A DNA stretch of 64,000 nt from positions 558,001-622,000 of the forward strand of contig NZ_JACBXU010000001.1 of the NCBI RefSeq assembly GCF_013415305.1. The letters are read 5' to 3'. The position numbers and the translations under genes are program-made. The notes below the pieces were generated by a model. It had not been told where the DNA came from. It did no database searches and was given only the letters and a program-made list of their open reading frames with translations. This document shows, piece after piece, positions 11,550 to 19,947 of this stretch (the stretch's first letter is position 1; every line of letters begins with the position of its first letter). Origin of the DNA: Pantoea sp. WMus005. Lineage in GTDB: Bacteria > Pseudomonadota > Gammaproteobacteria > Enterobacterales > Enterobacteriaceae.

Positions 11550-12572
11550 TTAAATTTCGGTCACAGCCAGTAACGTCATTCTTCGGGCAATATAATCAAG
11601 CACGACTACCCGCTGTGATTCAGGCATATGGCTTTCGGTATAGGTGTCGATGATAAGCTGATGATGAGTCACCACCCCGGAAAGCCATTTTCGCGCCAGA
11701 GCCGGATTAATATCCATGCCCTGCGCAAGCAGGATAAAGTCAGCGCCCAGATATTCCCCATATTCTGAATTCATTCCCGGCGCGTTTCCTGCATCCTTTT
11801 CTTCCCGTTCAAGTAGGGGCAAAGCTAAATACTCACCAAATGCTGCAGGGTAGGGCACCACGCTGATAAAGTCATAAATCGGGGCCAGAAAGGGAGAATT
11901 CTTTTCAGGCAGGATGATCCCGATATTGCGCAGATGAAAATCATTGTTGCCCAGCACATACGCATAAACGATGCGCAAAAAGAGGTCTCGCTTACTCTTT
12001 AAACTATTGCTCACTCTGGCATTCAGAAATTTAGCGGCTTTCTCGTAACTGATAGTTTTATTATTATCAACCCTGCCATATTTATCGCCGAGATCCATCG
12101 CGCCATCCAGCTGTTCCTGATGTAATCTCGTTTTACCTGATTCTGTACGGTCATATCTTTTGATAACGAACGCCAGTTCATCTGGCCGATTTTCATCATG
12201 TCTGAATGCCATAAGCCCGAACGGGGAAACATCAAATTTCAGACGCTGCATAACACACATAGTGGCATGCTCGTTTTCTGCAAGATGTGGATATTCTTCC
12301 GGAGAGGGTTTCAGAATATAGGTGCCGTCATTGCTGACGACCACCAGCTCGCCTTTTTCCAGGCGAAGGGACAGCTTAGGCTGATAGCCTGAAATGCTCA
12401 TCCCTTTCTGACGTTCGGGGAGTTCCTGAATAAACTGACTGCGCGTGAAAGGCAGCTTAAGAGCCACGTTAAGGCTGCCCAGCAGATGCCGGATGCCTTT
12501 TGAAGAGTAGCCGGTTTTCAACTCCGATTCTTTAAGCAGGTTCAACGTGATCAGGCAGCGCTGTGTATTCAT
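11550..12572 (-). CDS. hipT: HipT-type serine/threonine kinase toxin
   Basis: Kinase toxin of a HipBST locus, 340 aa; the E. coli O127 homologue phosphorylates tryptophanyl-tRNA synthetase and blocks translation (family knowledge). It lacks the N-terminal subdomain of HipA, which here is a separate gene (hipS). The Gly-rich loop carries the two-serine motif S59-I-S61 in KGMSISGYQPKLSLR, the site of autophosphorylation in HipT. The catalytic loop is GNNDFHLRNIG (Asp211, Asn216), and the metal-binding motif is Asp234 in PIYDFISVV. Its ATG overlaps the hipS stop by four bases, implying translational coupling. All catalytic motifs appear intact. Confidence 0.88.
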   Translation of the reverse strand: MNTQRCLITLNLLKESELKTGYSSKGIRHLLGSLNVALKLPFTRSQFIQELPERQKGMSISGYQPKLSLRLEKGELVVVSNDGTYILKPSPEEYPHLAENEHATMCVMQRLKFDVSPFGLMAFRHDENRPDELAFVIKRYDRTESGKTRLHQEQLDGAMDLGDKYGRVDNNKTISYEKAAKFLNARVSNSLKSKRDLFLRIVYAYVLGNNDFHLRNIGIILPEKNSPFLAPIYDFISVVPYPAAFGEYLALPLLEREEKDAGNAPGMNSEYGEYLGADFILLAQGMDINPALARKWLSGVVTHHQLIIDTYTESHMPESQRVVVLDYIARRMTLLAVTEI

Positions 12573-12880
12573 GATGTTATCTCTTTGAAGACGACGGCCC
12601 CAAGCATATCGTTACCATTTTTCATCAGTAAACCGAAGAAATCGTTATCATCAATTTTTTGAATTTCAGAATAGCGTTTTCGCAGCCAACCCTCCGGCGC
12701 TAAACCTTTAAAGAAGGGATGTAGCTCTTCACTTAAATAGGGCTCTGACCTTACCGGCATGCTGAGGGATATCGCACAGCCGGTATAGGCTGGCAGGTAG
12801 CAGAAAGTATAACCATTTTGTTCTTCACTCAACGTACCTGCCAGTTTGTTGTAAAGCCATACTTCTATTTTTCGAGCCAT
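12569..12880 (-). CDS. hipS: HipS, split HipA N-terminal subdomain (antitoxin component)
   Basis: A 103-aa protein equivalent to the N-terminal subdomain-1 of HipA (MARKIEVWLYNKLAGTLSEE, then PVRSEPYLSEELHPFFKGLAPEG). In the described HipBST system HipS, rather than HipB, neutralises the HipT kinase. The gene overlaps hipB by 16 bases upstream and hipT by 4 bases downstream, so the three are one operon read leftward. The order hipB-hipS-hipT is that of the E. coli O127 locus as recalled. Confidence 0.85.
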   Translation of the reverse strand: MARKIEVWLYNKLAGTLSEEQNGYTFCYLPAYTGCAISLSMPVRSEPYLSEELHPFFKGLAPEGWLRKRYSEIQKIDDNDFFGLLMKNGNDMLGAVVFKEITS

Positions 12881-13209
12881 ACTTTTATACCCATTTCTTT
12901 AAGCAAAGCATGAAGATTGATTGCTTTTGCAGAAGATGGCTTAGCGATCAGTCGTTTAAATGTTGAGAGTGATACACCGATCTGAATCGCCATCTCTTCA
13001 TAGGTGATGTTTTGTCGTTTGAGTTCACTGCTCAGTAGTTCTGGCAGTGTCTGAAAAGTCAGAGCACTCAAAACAGATCGGGTGTCCGGTTCGACCGTTT
13101 TTATCGCCCCTCTTGCGGCCTCCTCACTGAACGCTAACCCAGCCAGTATCTCTCTCCGCTCTGACTCAGAAAGGCTTATCAGCGAAGATTTAATTTCATT
13201 AAGGTTCAT
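12865..13209 (-). CDS. hipB: HipB-type HTH regulator
   Basis: DNA-binding component of the hipBST operon, 114 aa from the ATG at 13209, preceded by AAAAGG; the ATG at 13235 has no ribosome site. An N-terminal helical part (ISLSESERREILAGLAFSEE) precedes an XRE-type HTH (ITYEEMAIQIGVSLSTFKRL) and a short C-terminal strand (GIKVWLEK). Four copies of a GTCA-N4-TGAC-type dyad lie over and upstream of its start, which suggests autoregulation. The N-terminal extension before the HTH makes it longer than the shortest HipB proteins. Confidence 0.75.
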   Translation of the reverse strand: MNLNEIKSSLISLSESERREILAGLAFSEEAARGAIKTVEPDTRSVLSALTFQTLPELLSSELKRQNITYEEMAIQIGVSLSTFKRLIAKPSSAKAINLHALLKEMGIKVWLEK

Positions 13210-13218
13210 TTTTGACCT
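13203..13218 (-). promoter_or_regulatory. HipB operator O1 (overlaps hipB start)
   Basis: GGTTCATTTTTGACCT is an imperfect dyad matching the GGTCA-N4-TGACC pattern of O3. It covers the hipB initiation codon. Confidence 0.6.
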
Positions 13219-13258
13219 TTTCTGTGTTTTCAGCATGATTTTGATACGGGATAATCCG

Positions 13259-13287
13259 ACTATAGAGCGAAATGGGTCATTTTTGAA
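13259..13287 (-). promoter_or_regulatory. hipBST promoter
   Basis: Read leftward: TTCAAA (-35, 13287-13282), 17 bases, TATAGT (-10, 13264-13259). It lies about 50 bases upstream of the hipB start. Operator O2 occupies the spacer and -35 region. Confidence 0.65.
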
Positions 13288-13289
13288 CC
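13275..13289 (-). promoter_or_regulatory. HipB operator O2 (within the promoter)
   Basis: GGTCATTTTTGAACC is an imperfect version of the O3 palindrome lying between and over the promoter elements, well placed to block RNA polymerase. Confidence 0.6.
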
Positions 13290-13341
13290 GTTGGCTTATC
13301 TGGTTCTAAAATTGTACAGCTGCAGGATAAATTGCGCTAAT

Positions 13342-13363
13342 AAAAGGTCATTTATGACCTTTT
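13342..13363. promoter_or_regulatory. HipB operator O3 (perfect palindrome)
   Basis: A 22-bp perfect inverted repeat: AAAAGGTCAT, TT, ATGACCTTTT. It defines the consensus shared by O1, O2 and O4. It is about 67 bases upstream of O2. Confidence 0.7.
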
Positions 13364-13407
13364 AAGCGATTATTGGTTCTTTTGATTAAAGGAGTAAGAA
13401 GTTAAGT

Positions 13408-13420
13408 GTCAGAAATGACC
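13408..13420. promoter_or_regulatory. HipB operator O4 (weaker copy)
   Basis: GTCAGAAATGACC has the same GTCA-N4-TGAC core and spacing as O3. It is about 65 bases upstream of O3, making a ladder of sites with roughly equal spacing. Confidence 0.45.
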
Positions 13421-13536
13421 CTTTCAGTCATGGCTGAATTGAATAGTTGAGCATCAGTTAGATAACGAAAGGACCGTTAATTTTAGGGATAAAAGTCTTC
13501 ACAAGACACAGGCATTTTATCAGGAGAAGAAAAAGC

Positions 13537-13570
13537 AAAAAGCCCGCTTAGTTTCCTAAGCAGGCTTTTT
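13537..13570 (-). terminator. Terminator of tRNA-Asn copy 1
   Basis: Hairpin AAAAAGCC-GCTTAG/CTAAGC-GGCTTTTT (one C-A mismatch) just 3' of the tRNA, with T-runs on both strands. Confidence 0.85.
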
Positions 13571-13575
13571 TAATT

Positions 13576-13651
13576 TGGCTCCTCTGACTGGACTCGAACC
13601 AGTGACATACGGATTAACAGTCCGCCGTTCTACCGACTGAACTACAGAGGA
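13576..13651 (-). tRNA. tRNA-Asn (GTT), copy 1
   Basis: 76 nt on the minus strand, from TCCTCTGTAGTTCAGTCGGT to AGTCAGAGGAGCCA; the anticodon loop is CTGTTAA with anticodon GTT, and CCA is encoded. The acceptor stem is TCCTCTG/CAGAGGA. Its mature sequence is identical to copy 2 at 40736-40811. Confidence 0.98.
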
Positions 13652-13669
13652 ATCGTTTGAACGGGGCGC

Positions 13670-13698
13670 ATAGTAACGGCCACGCCGGGCCATGTCAA
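13670..13698 (-). promoter_or_regulatory. Promoter of tRNA-Asn copy 1
   Basis: Leftward TTGACA (13698-13693), 17 bases, TACTAT (13675-13670), followed by the GC-rich discriminator GCGCCCC typical of stringently controlled stable RNA promoters. Confidence 0.85.
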
Positions 13699-13984
13699 AG
13701 CTCTTTTTCATAAATTAGCGTGACTGCTGAAATAGTCGCCACAATGGTGTGTTAAGCCTCGAAAGCACGGCTCGCAGGACGTGTGGGAACAGCAATAAAC
13801 GTCAGCCAAAACTGAGGTGTTTATGAGGTGTTCTGGTGAGCCATAGCCCTTGTCAGACGGCAGTGCGCGTGATTTAACCGGATAGTTTTTTATGGCCGTC
13901 ACAAAGTCCCGATTCTGGCTTTGTCAGCAACCAGAACGAAACGTAGATTTCATTTCAACCCTGAACAGAATCTCTGGAGTTGAA

Positions 13985-15106
13985 ATGAACAAAGTCAGAA
14001 TCGGCATGATCGGCAGCGGTTATATCGGGCGCTGCCACGCGATTGCTTATGCCCAGGCGCCCACCGTGTTTGCGCTGAAAGGCGAAATCGTAAGGGAGAT
14101 GCTGGCTGAAGTGAATCCTGAACTGGCGGCCCGTCAGGCGGCGACCTTTGGTTTTGCGCGTTCCACCGGCGACTGGCACGCGCTGGTGAGCGATCCGGCC
14201 ATTGATGTGGTGGATATCTGCGCGCCGAATTTCCTTCACAAAGAGATGGCGCTGGAGGCGATACGCCACGGCAAACACGTCTATTCAGAAAAGCCGCTGT
14301 CGCTGACCGTGGCGGATGCGCAGGAGATGGTGGCGGCCGCCGAAGCGGCAGGGGTGAAAACCCTGGTCGGCTTCAACTATATGAAAAACCCTACCAGCCA
14401 ACTGGCGAAAGAGATCATTGCAGGCGGCGAGATTGGTGATGTGGTGCATTTTTACGGCACCCATAACGAGGACTATCTCGCCAGACCGGAAACGCCGCTC
14501 GACTGGCACTGCCAGAAAGCGCTGGCCGGTCTTGGTGCATTGGGCGATTTGGCAGCGCACATCGTCAATATGGCGCACTACCTGGTGGGGGACATTGCAG
14601 AAGTGAGTGGCGATATGATGACGGTCATCACTTCACGGCCCGACCCGAAAGAGCCTGCCCGGCAGTTACCTGTAGAGAACGAAGATCAGGCCAGCGCGCT
14701 GCTACGCTTCTCGAATGGCGCGCATGGCGTCATTGAAACCTCTCGCATCGCCTGTGGTGCAAAGATGGGGCTGACCTACGTCGTCACCGGCACCAAAGGT
14801 ACGCTGCGCTACACCCAGGAGCGCATGGCGGAGCTGGCGCTTTATCTGCATGACGATCCCTCCGGACGGCAGGGTTTCAAAACAATCCTGACCGGACCGG
14901 CCCATCCGGACTACGCGAACTTCTGTGTTTCTGCCGGACACGGCATCGGGTTTAACGATCAGAAAACGGTAGAGATCCGTGACCTGATTAATGGTATCGC
15001 GGCAGGTGACCGCATGTGGCCCGATTTCTCAGAGGGATTACAGGTGCAGAAGGTGCTTGAAGCGATTGCCCACTCAGCAGAGCAGCGACGCTGGATTGAG
15101 GTGTAA
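13985..15106 (+). CDS. Gfo/Idh/MocA-family NAD(P)-dependent dehydrogenase
   Basis: Sugar or cyclitol dehydrogenase of the Gfo/Idh/MocA family, 373 aa. The start at 13985 (MNKVRIGMIGSGYIGRCHA) is set by GGAG upstream and the Rossmann motif; the frame extends back to 13892 without support. The family EKP motif is in VYSEKPLSLT, and the catalytic-region His lies in ALGDLAAHIVNMAHYLVG. The substrate cannot be read from sequence. It is transcribed alone and converges on the glycosyltransferase gene. Confidence 0.85.
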   Translation: MNKVRIGMIGSGYIGRCHAIAYAQAPTVFALKGEIVREMLAEVNPELAARQAATFGFARSTGDWHALVSDPAIDVVDICAPNFLHKEMALEAIRHGKHVYSEKPLSLTVADAQEMVAAAEAAGVKTLVGFNYMKNPTSQLAKEIIAGGEIGDVVHFYGTHNEDYLARPETPLDWHCQKALAGLGALGDLAAHIVNMAHYLVGDIAEVSGDMMTVITSRPDPKEPARQLPVENEDQASALLRFSNGAHGVIETSRIACGAKMGLTYVVTGTKGTLRYTQERMAELALYLHDDPSGRQGFKTILTGPAHPDYANFCVSAGHGIGFNDQKTVEIRDLINGIAAGDRMWPDFSEGLQVQKVLEAIAHSAEQRRWIEV

Positions 15107-15160
15107 TGCAGAAGCAAAGGCAGAGACTGTTGCTGCTCTCTTGATTAACGCAGGCGGGCA

Positions 15161-15185
15161 GGGCGGGAACACGGGTTTCCCGCCC
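15161..15185. terminator. Hairpin between convergent genes
   Basis: Perfect 9-bp stem GGGCGGGAA/TTCCCGCCC with a 7-base loop between the dehydrogenase and glycosyltransferase genes. There is no strong U-tract. Confidence 0.5.
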
Positions 15186-15193
15186 GGACCGAA

Positions 15194-16024
15194 TCAGATC
15201 AGGCCGCTTTTTTCCCACCACAACTTATCCAGCGCATAAAAGCGATCGCGCTGGCTCTCGGGCTGGTTGAGATCGCGCTTCCACGGTTTCGCCAGAATGT
15301 AGTGCAGGTTCTTGACCTCCTCATCCTGCCAGAGTCCCCGGTGCTGGAAGGGCAGCGTTTTTAACGCATTGTAGATATAAGAGAGCGGTTTCCAGCGTTC
15401 CGCGAACACTTCATTCAGCAGATCCTGTTCAGAGAAAGGATAAGCGCTGAGATCATCAATCGCGGCAATACGCTTTTCCAGTGCGTCGAACGTGGCATTG
15501 TCAGGCTTCAGCACCAGAAAACCGCCGTTCAGATAATAGTCGACGCTTTCCGGAGCCTGCTCACCCCGTGCCTGCCAGGTGTAGTGACACTGCTCAGGCT
15601 GCCATTCTGGCGGATAAGAAGCAATCTGGTTGGGGTTACAGCGGCAGGCGTGACAGGCAGCCAGCGGGTTATCACCCAGATCCAGGGTAAACAGCTCGTC
15701 CATGTTCTGCAGCACCAGCATATCGGCATCCAGAAACACCACGCGCTGATAATCGGTAAGCTGCCAGGCGCGCAGCTTGGTCCAGACTTCACCGAACTGC
15801 GCCGAGGCGTAATGCTGATCCAGATCGTCGCGCGGATAGAGGGGGTCGACCGGTTTAATCACACAGCCTTCATTCTGCAGAATCTGACAATCAGCGTCTG
15901 AAATCGCCGAGGTGGTCATCACCACCAGCGGCCACTGGCTCTGGCTCTCTTTCAGCGAACGGTGCAGCGCTTTCACGCCCACCAGATAATCGGGTTGTGT
16001 TAACAGCGTTACCCAGGCAAACAT
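15194..16024 (-). CDS. Glycosyltransferase family 8 protein
   Basis: Nucleotide-sugar-dependent glycosyltransferase of the glycogenin/galactinol-synthase type (GT8), 276 aa. The ATG at 16024 has GAGG at the right distance. The metal-binding DxD is in VVFLDADMLVLQNMDELF, and the family segments YLNGGFLVLKPD and NALKTLPFQHRGLW follow. There is no signal or membrane segment. It begins 13 bases after the stop of the oxidase gene, so they are co-transcribed. The acceptor is unknown. Confidence 0.8.
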   Translation of the reverse strand: MFAWVTLLTQPDYLVGVKALHRSLKESQSQWPLVVMTTSAISDADCQILQNEGCVIKPVDPLYPRDDLDQHYASAQFGEVWTKLRAWQLTDYQRVVFLDADMLVLQNMDELFTLDLGDNPLAACHACRCNPNQIASYPPEWQPEQCHYTWQARGEQAPESVDYYLNGGFLVLKPDNATFDALEKRIAAIDDLSAYPFSEQDLLNEVFAERWKPLSYIYNALKTLPFQHRGLWQDEEVKNLHYILAKPWKRDLNQPESQRDRFYALDKLWWEKSGLI

Positions 16025-16036
16025 AGTTTTCCTCAA

Positions 16037-17419
16037 TCAGTCAAAAAGTGGCGTGATGTAGTCGTTACCCAGTCGGCCCTTCGGGTCGAGCTGGCTGCGC
16101 AGGGCGCGGAAGGCATCCCACTGCGGATAGATTTCACGCCAGTTGTAGCGTTGTTCGTCGTAATACTTGCCCCAGTGCGGGCGTCCACCCTCTTCGGCCA
16201 GCAGTTTTTCCACTTCGGTCAGGAAGTGCAGTCCATCCTGTGACAGAGAACCATCGTCGGCGTAATAGACCACAAAGCCGAAAAAGCAGGTTGGCTGCCC
16301 GGCAGCCGGACTGAGCCAGGCCGACGAGGCGCCGGTGCAGCGCAGGATAATCGGATAGTGCATATGCGGACGGCTTTCGGCATACCATTGCTTGATGCGG
16401 CGAATGATCGCCGGGGTTTTTGCCAGCGGCACGCCGATTTCCACATTGATCTGCGGCACCGCAATGCCGCGACAGAAGAGCTGGTAAATGTCACCGGTAA
16501 CATCGGTGAAGTCGCGAAAGCGAGTAACCGTACGAAATTGTTTTCCACCTTTTCCCTGGATCTGGGTGTCGCGGTGCATATGCGCCAGCGTCTGGTCGAT
16601 GGTATCGTTAAGACTTTCATCAACGTCGCCGTCATGCTCGACCACCTGGCGGCCCTCTGCTTCATAGCGCTGACGCTCTTCGTCACTTGCCTCATGAGCG
16701 TTCCAGACGTGCATCAGATTATCGTCAACAAACCACCAGGCTTTGCTCAGCGGATAGTCGTTGTTCCAGCGCAGAAGATCGTCTTCCAGCGTATCGGCTG
16801 ACACGGCATTTTTGTGGCAGGTGAAGATCTGAAACGGCTGGGTACGCAGGGTGACCGCGGTCACAATACCCAGTGCCCCCAGTGAAACCTGTGCCGCCGG
16901 GAAGTCAGCGTCGCCACGGACAAACTCGCGCACGCTGCCGTCGGCCAGCACCATTCTGATTGCCAGCGCTTCATCAGCAATCGAACTCTGCTGCAAACCC
17001 TGACCGTGCGTGCCCGTCGCCATCGCGCCCGCCAGCGTCTGAATGGCAATCACGCCTGGCGATGAAGCCAGCATGCGGTTCATTTCGGTCAGGCTGCAAT
17101 AAACCTGCTCAAGCGGGGTCGCGCCACCAAAGGTCACACTCTCTTCATCACTGGCGAGCTGGCCACTCAGAGCGCTGAGATCGAGCAGCACATCGTCATC
17201 CGCGACATGCAGCATCCGGCCTGGCGACAGCTTGCTGCCGATCACCCGTATCTGGCCGTGTGACTCCCGGATAAGTCTCTGTAATTCCGCTTCACTGGCA
17301 GGACGCTGAACCTGCTGACGACGGCCGATCTGCGCGTTCTGCGCCCAGTTCCACAGCGCATCATCATCGGGTCTTATATGTGTCTGGCGAAGCGGATAGA
17401 GGCGTGCATCTCTGCTCAC
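16037..17419 (-). CDS. FAD-linked D-arabinono-1,4-lactone oxidase-type protein
   Basis: FAD-dependent oxidase of the aldonolactone/alditol oxidase group (460 aa). The FAD-binding (PCMH/VAO-type) half has IRVIGSKLSPGRMLHVADDD and the pyrophosphate-binding stretch LAGAMATGTHGQGLQQSSIADE. The C-terminal half has the aldonolactone-oxidase pattern RPHMHYPIILRCTGA and ends with HWGKYYDEQRYNWREIYPQW. Lactone or sugar-alcohol oxidation is inferred. It sits between a TetR regulator and the GT8 gene on the same strand. Confidence 0.8.
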   Translation of the reverse strand: MSRDARLYPLRQTHIRPDDDALWNWAQNAQIGRRQQVQRPASEAELQRLIRESHGQIRVIGSKLSPGRMLHVADDDVLLDLSALSGQLASDEESVTFGGATPLEQVYCSLTEMNRMLASSPGVIAIQTLAGAMATGTHGQGLQQSSIADEALAIRMVLADGSVREFVRGDADFPAAQVSLGALGIVTAVTLRTQPFQIFTCHKNAVSADTLEDDLLRWNNDYPLSKAWWFVDDNLMHVWNAHEASDEERQRYEAEGRQVVEHDGDVDESLNDTIDQTLAHMHRDTQIQGKGGKQFRTVTRFRDFTDVTGDIYQLFCRGIAVPQINVEIGVPLAKTPAIIRRIKQWYAESRPHMHYPIILRCTGASSAWLSPAAGQPTCFFGFVVYYADDGSLSQDGLHFLTEVEKLLAEEGGRPHWGKYYDEQRYNWREIYPQWDAFRALRSQLDPKGRLGNDYITPLFD

Positions 17420-17502
17420 AACAGCATTCCTTATTATTGCATTTAAAAGACAAGTATCACTAAGCGTAGACTATGGAAAAGCGGAGCCCGACTGGCGGGC
17501 AT

Positions 17503-18135
17503 TTATTTGCGGATATAGCGTAAGGTTGCGGTGACAGCCAGCTGACGATTGCGGCGGATACTCTCTTCTTCGCTGTTGTCAGGGCTGAACAGGGCATTGA
17601 AGGTGTAGCGGTTTGAGACGTGATGAACACAGATACTGCTGATAAGGCGATGGACATCGATGGTCTGCACATCAGCAATGAATACACCCTGCTGCTGACC
17701 GCGTGCCAGAATGTCATCCAGCAGATCCAGCGCACTGCGGTTAAGTGCTTTAATCTGCGGCGACTGGGATATATAACGACCGCGCAGGAGGTTCTCACTG
17801 CAGACCAGCCGCATAAAATCGGGATGGGCAACGTGATAGTCAAAGCTGGCTTCCACCAGGCGCGTCATCGCCAGTTCCGGCGCCATCGCCGCCAGATTCA
17901 GGCCGGTTTCATGCTGACGAATCTGCTGATAAACCTGCTCCAGCACCTCGATATAAAGCTGCTCTTTGCTGCCAAAGTGATAGACGACCATGCGTTTCGT
18001 GGTTTGCGCATGTTCCGCAATCTGCTCCAGTCTGGCGCCCTGCATGCCAAACTCAGCAAAGGCTTTCAGCGCCCCTGCAATAATGCGTTTCTTCAGCCCT
18101 TCGGGGTCATTTTTACGTTTTGTTAGTTCTGACAT
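17503..18135 (-). CDS. TetR-family transcriptional regulator
   Basis: 210-aa regulator. I use the ATG at 18135 (MSELTKRKN); a TTG nine bases upstream is possible. The HTH region is RLEQIAEHAQTTKRMVVYHFGSKEQLY; the C-terminal ligand domain contains HHVSNRYTFNALF. It lies 83 bases upstream of the oxidase gene on the same strand and probably regulates the oxidase-GT8 pair and itself. The effector is unknown. Confidence 0.85.
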   Translation of the reverse strand: MSELTKRKNDPEGLKKRIIAGALKAFAEFGMQGARLEQIAEHAQTTKRMVVYHFGSKEQLYIEVLEQVYQQIRQHETGLNLAAMAPELAMTRLVEASFDYHVAHPDFMRLVCSENLLRGRYISQSPQIKALNRSALDLLDDILARGQQQGVFIADVQTIDVHRLISSICVHHVSNRYTFNALFSPDNSEEESIRRNRQLAVTATLRYIRK

Positions 18136-18286
18136 GGTACTCAATAAGGTGATTCTGACCGGGGAATGTTAGCACAGTGTTGGGAGGCTGCCCGCAACCG
18201 CGAGCGCAGCAAATGCGGCAACCTGGCACACGCCGGACGATTGCAGGTATAATCCCGGACAATATTTAACAGGTTCAGAGACGACA

Positions 18287-18826
18287 ATGACAAAACTCAC
18301 CTTGCAAGAGCAGATGCTGAAAGCGGGATTAGTATCCAGCAAAAAAATGGACAAGGTTCAGCGGACAGCAAAGAAATCCAGGGTTCAGGCGCGCGAAGCC
18401 AGAGCGGCAGTGGAAGATAACAAGAAAGCGCAGCTTGAGCGGGATAAGCAGCTGAACGAGCAGCAGAAGCTGGCTGTGCTGTCGAAAGAGTACAAAGCGC
18501 AGGTCAGGCAGCTGATTGAAATGAACAAAATGGTCGTAGAGAGAGGCAACATCAGCTTCAATTTCACCGACAATAACCTGATTAAAAAGATCATGGTGGA
18601 TAAGCCGACGCAGACTCAGTTAATCAATGGCCGTCTCGCGATTGCCCGCCTGGCGGCTGACGCGAAAGGTGAGCACCAGTACGCTATCATCCCGGCCAGC
18701 GTGGCGGATAAAATTGCCCAGCGTGATGCCAGCGCCATCGTATTAAACAGCGCGTTAAGCGAAGAAGCCCAGGACGAAGATGATCCTTATGCGGATTTCA
18801 AAGTGCCTGATGATTTGATGTGGTAA
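18287..18826 (+). CDS. yaiL: DUF2058-family protein YaiL
   Basis: Conserved cytoplasmic protein, 179 aa, near-identical to E. coli YaiL as recalled: start MTKLTLQEQMLKAGLVSSKK, a long basic coiled-coil stretch (KKSRVQAREARAAVEDNKK), then ISFNFTDNNLIKKI and the conserved acidic tail DDPYADFKVPDDLMW. Function is unproven; family members are annotated as nucleoprotein or polynucleotide-associated. A TATAAT lies at 18248-18253 upstream. Confidence 0.92.
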   Translation: MTKLTLQEQMLKAGLVSSKKMDKVQRTAKKSRVQAREARAAVEDNKKAQLERDKQLNEQQKLAVLSKEYKAQVRQLIEMNKMVVERGNISFNFTDNNLIKKIMVDKPTQTQLINGRLAIARLAADAKGEHQYAIIPASVADKIAQRDASAIVLNSALSEEAQDEDDPYADFKVPDDLMW

Positions 18827-18842
18827 TGACACGTTAACGCAT

Positions 18843-19541
18843 TCAAAACGGGCTGTCGGCAGAGAGATGCATTACCTCGCCGCTGACAGGATGAACAAAC
18901 GTCAGCGCACTGGCGTGCAGCATCAGTCTTTCCGCCTGCTCAGCACCAGGCATCAACAGCCCGCCGTAAAGATCACAGCCCAGAATCGGGTGCCCCAGCT
19001 GCTGACAGTGAATGCGCAGCTGGTGGGTGCGTCCGGTTTCTGGTGTCAGTTCAACCCGTGTAACCGGCAACGCCTTTCCCTTTTTTCCCTGATAATCACT
19101 GCGCTCAATGACCCTGTAGCGTGATCGCGCAGGTTTGCCCTGGATCGCGCATATCACCATCCGGGGAAACTGCGCCGGATCTTTGGCTATCGCGGCATCA
19201 ATCATCCCTTCGTCAGCGGCAAGGTGTCCGCACAGCAGTGCCTGATAGGTTTTGCTCACGCTGCGCTGGCTGAACTGCTGGCACAGAGCAGCGTTAATCG
19301 CCTTGTTGCGTGCGACGACCATCAGCCCGGAGGTGCCAAAATCGAGCCGATGAACCAGCGTGCAGCCGGGAAAAAGCGTCACCAGCCGATGATGCACTGA
19401 ATCGAGGTTTTGTGGGTTTTTGCCGGACAGGCTCAGCAGCCCGCTGGGTTTGTTGATGACCAGCAGATGCGCGTCCTGAAAGAGGAGTGTGATTTCATCA
19501 AAGCAGGGTGGGGCGATAAACGTATCGATAATGGCAGACAT
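18843..19541 (-). CDS. RluA-family RNA pseudouridine synthase
   Basis: Pseudouridine synthase, 232 aa from the ATG at 19541 (MSAIIDTFIAPP). The catalytic Asp is in LVHRLDFGTSGLMVVARN, the family motif I is VINKPSGLLSLSGKN, and the C-terminal motif is TGRTHQLRIHCQQLGHPILG. There is no S4 domain, as in RluA and TruC. It is related to but distinct from E. coli RluA, so the rRNA or tRNA target cannot be named. It converges on yaiL with only 16 bases between. Confidence 0.85.
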   Translation of the reverse strand: MSAIIDTFIAPPCFDEITLLFQDAHLLVINKPSGLLSLSGKNPQNLDSVHHRLVTLFPGCTLVHRLDFGTSGLMVVARNKAINAALCQQFSQRSVSKTYQALLCGHLAADEGMIDAAIAKDPAQFPRMVICAIQGKPARSRYRVIERSDYQGKKGKALPVTRVELTPETGRTHQLRIHCQQLGHPILGCDLYGGLLMPGAEQAERLMLHASALTFVHPVSGEVMHLSADSPF

Positions 19542-19613
19542 CGGGTATCCGGCAGGTAAAGGGCACAGGATCATAACCGATTACCCGGTTACTGACGACG
19601 CCGGGCCACGCGA

Positions 19614-19748
19614 TCATTCTTCTGTCATGGTTTCGCCGCTTTGCGTGGAGAGCCACTGGCTGGCCTGATGCGTTGCGAATCCGCCATTGGCAGCAAATAC
19701 CGAACATACCGTTGCGGCTAACAACGTGAGAAGAACAGAGAGTTTCAT
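19614..19748 (-). CDS. Possible small secreted peptide
   Basis: A 44-aa frame beginning MKLSVLLTLLAATVCSVFAANG, which looks like a full signal peptide (basic residue, hydrophobic core, AxA-like VFA site), then GFATHQASQWLSTQSGETMTEE. The ribosome site is weak. No family is recognised; the signal-peptide shape is the only evidence. Confidence 0.4.
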   Translation of the reverse strand: MKLSVLLTLLAATVCSVFAANGGFATHQASQWLSTQSGETMTEE

Positions 19749-19947
19749 GGTGGCATCCAGGGCTGATAAGACCCGCCAGTCTGGCAGGAAGGACGGCAGA
19801 GACAAACAGAACAATCCGGAAAAAAACATTAAGTACATTTGATCAGTAGCTTGCATGATTTTCAGTGATTAATTCGGGCAGTTCTCACTTTTACGACTAC
19901 AGTCTCTGGTGAGGTTGTCATCAATTCGTACTAATGGAGGATTTTCT

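Noticed and set aside
11520..13651. A second tRNA-bounded island around hipBST
   Set aside because: No truncated tRNA-Asn copy is found left of hipBST near katG, so island boundaries cannot be shown.
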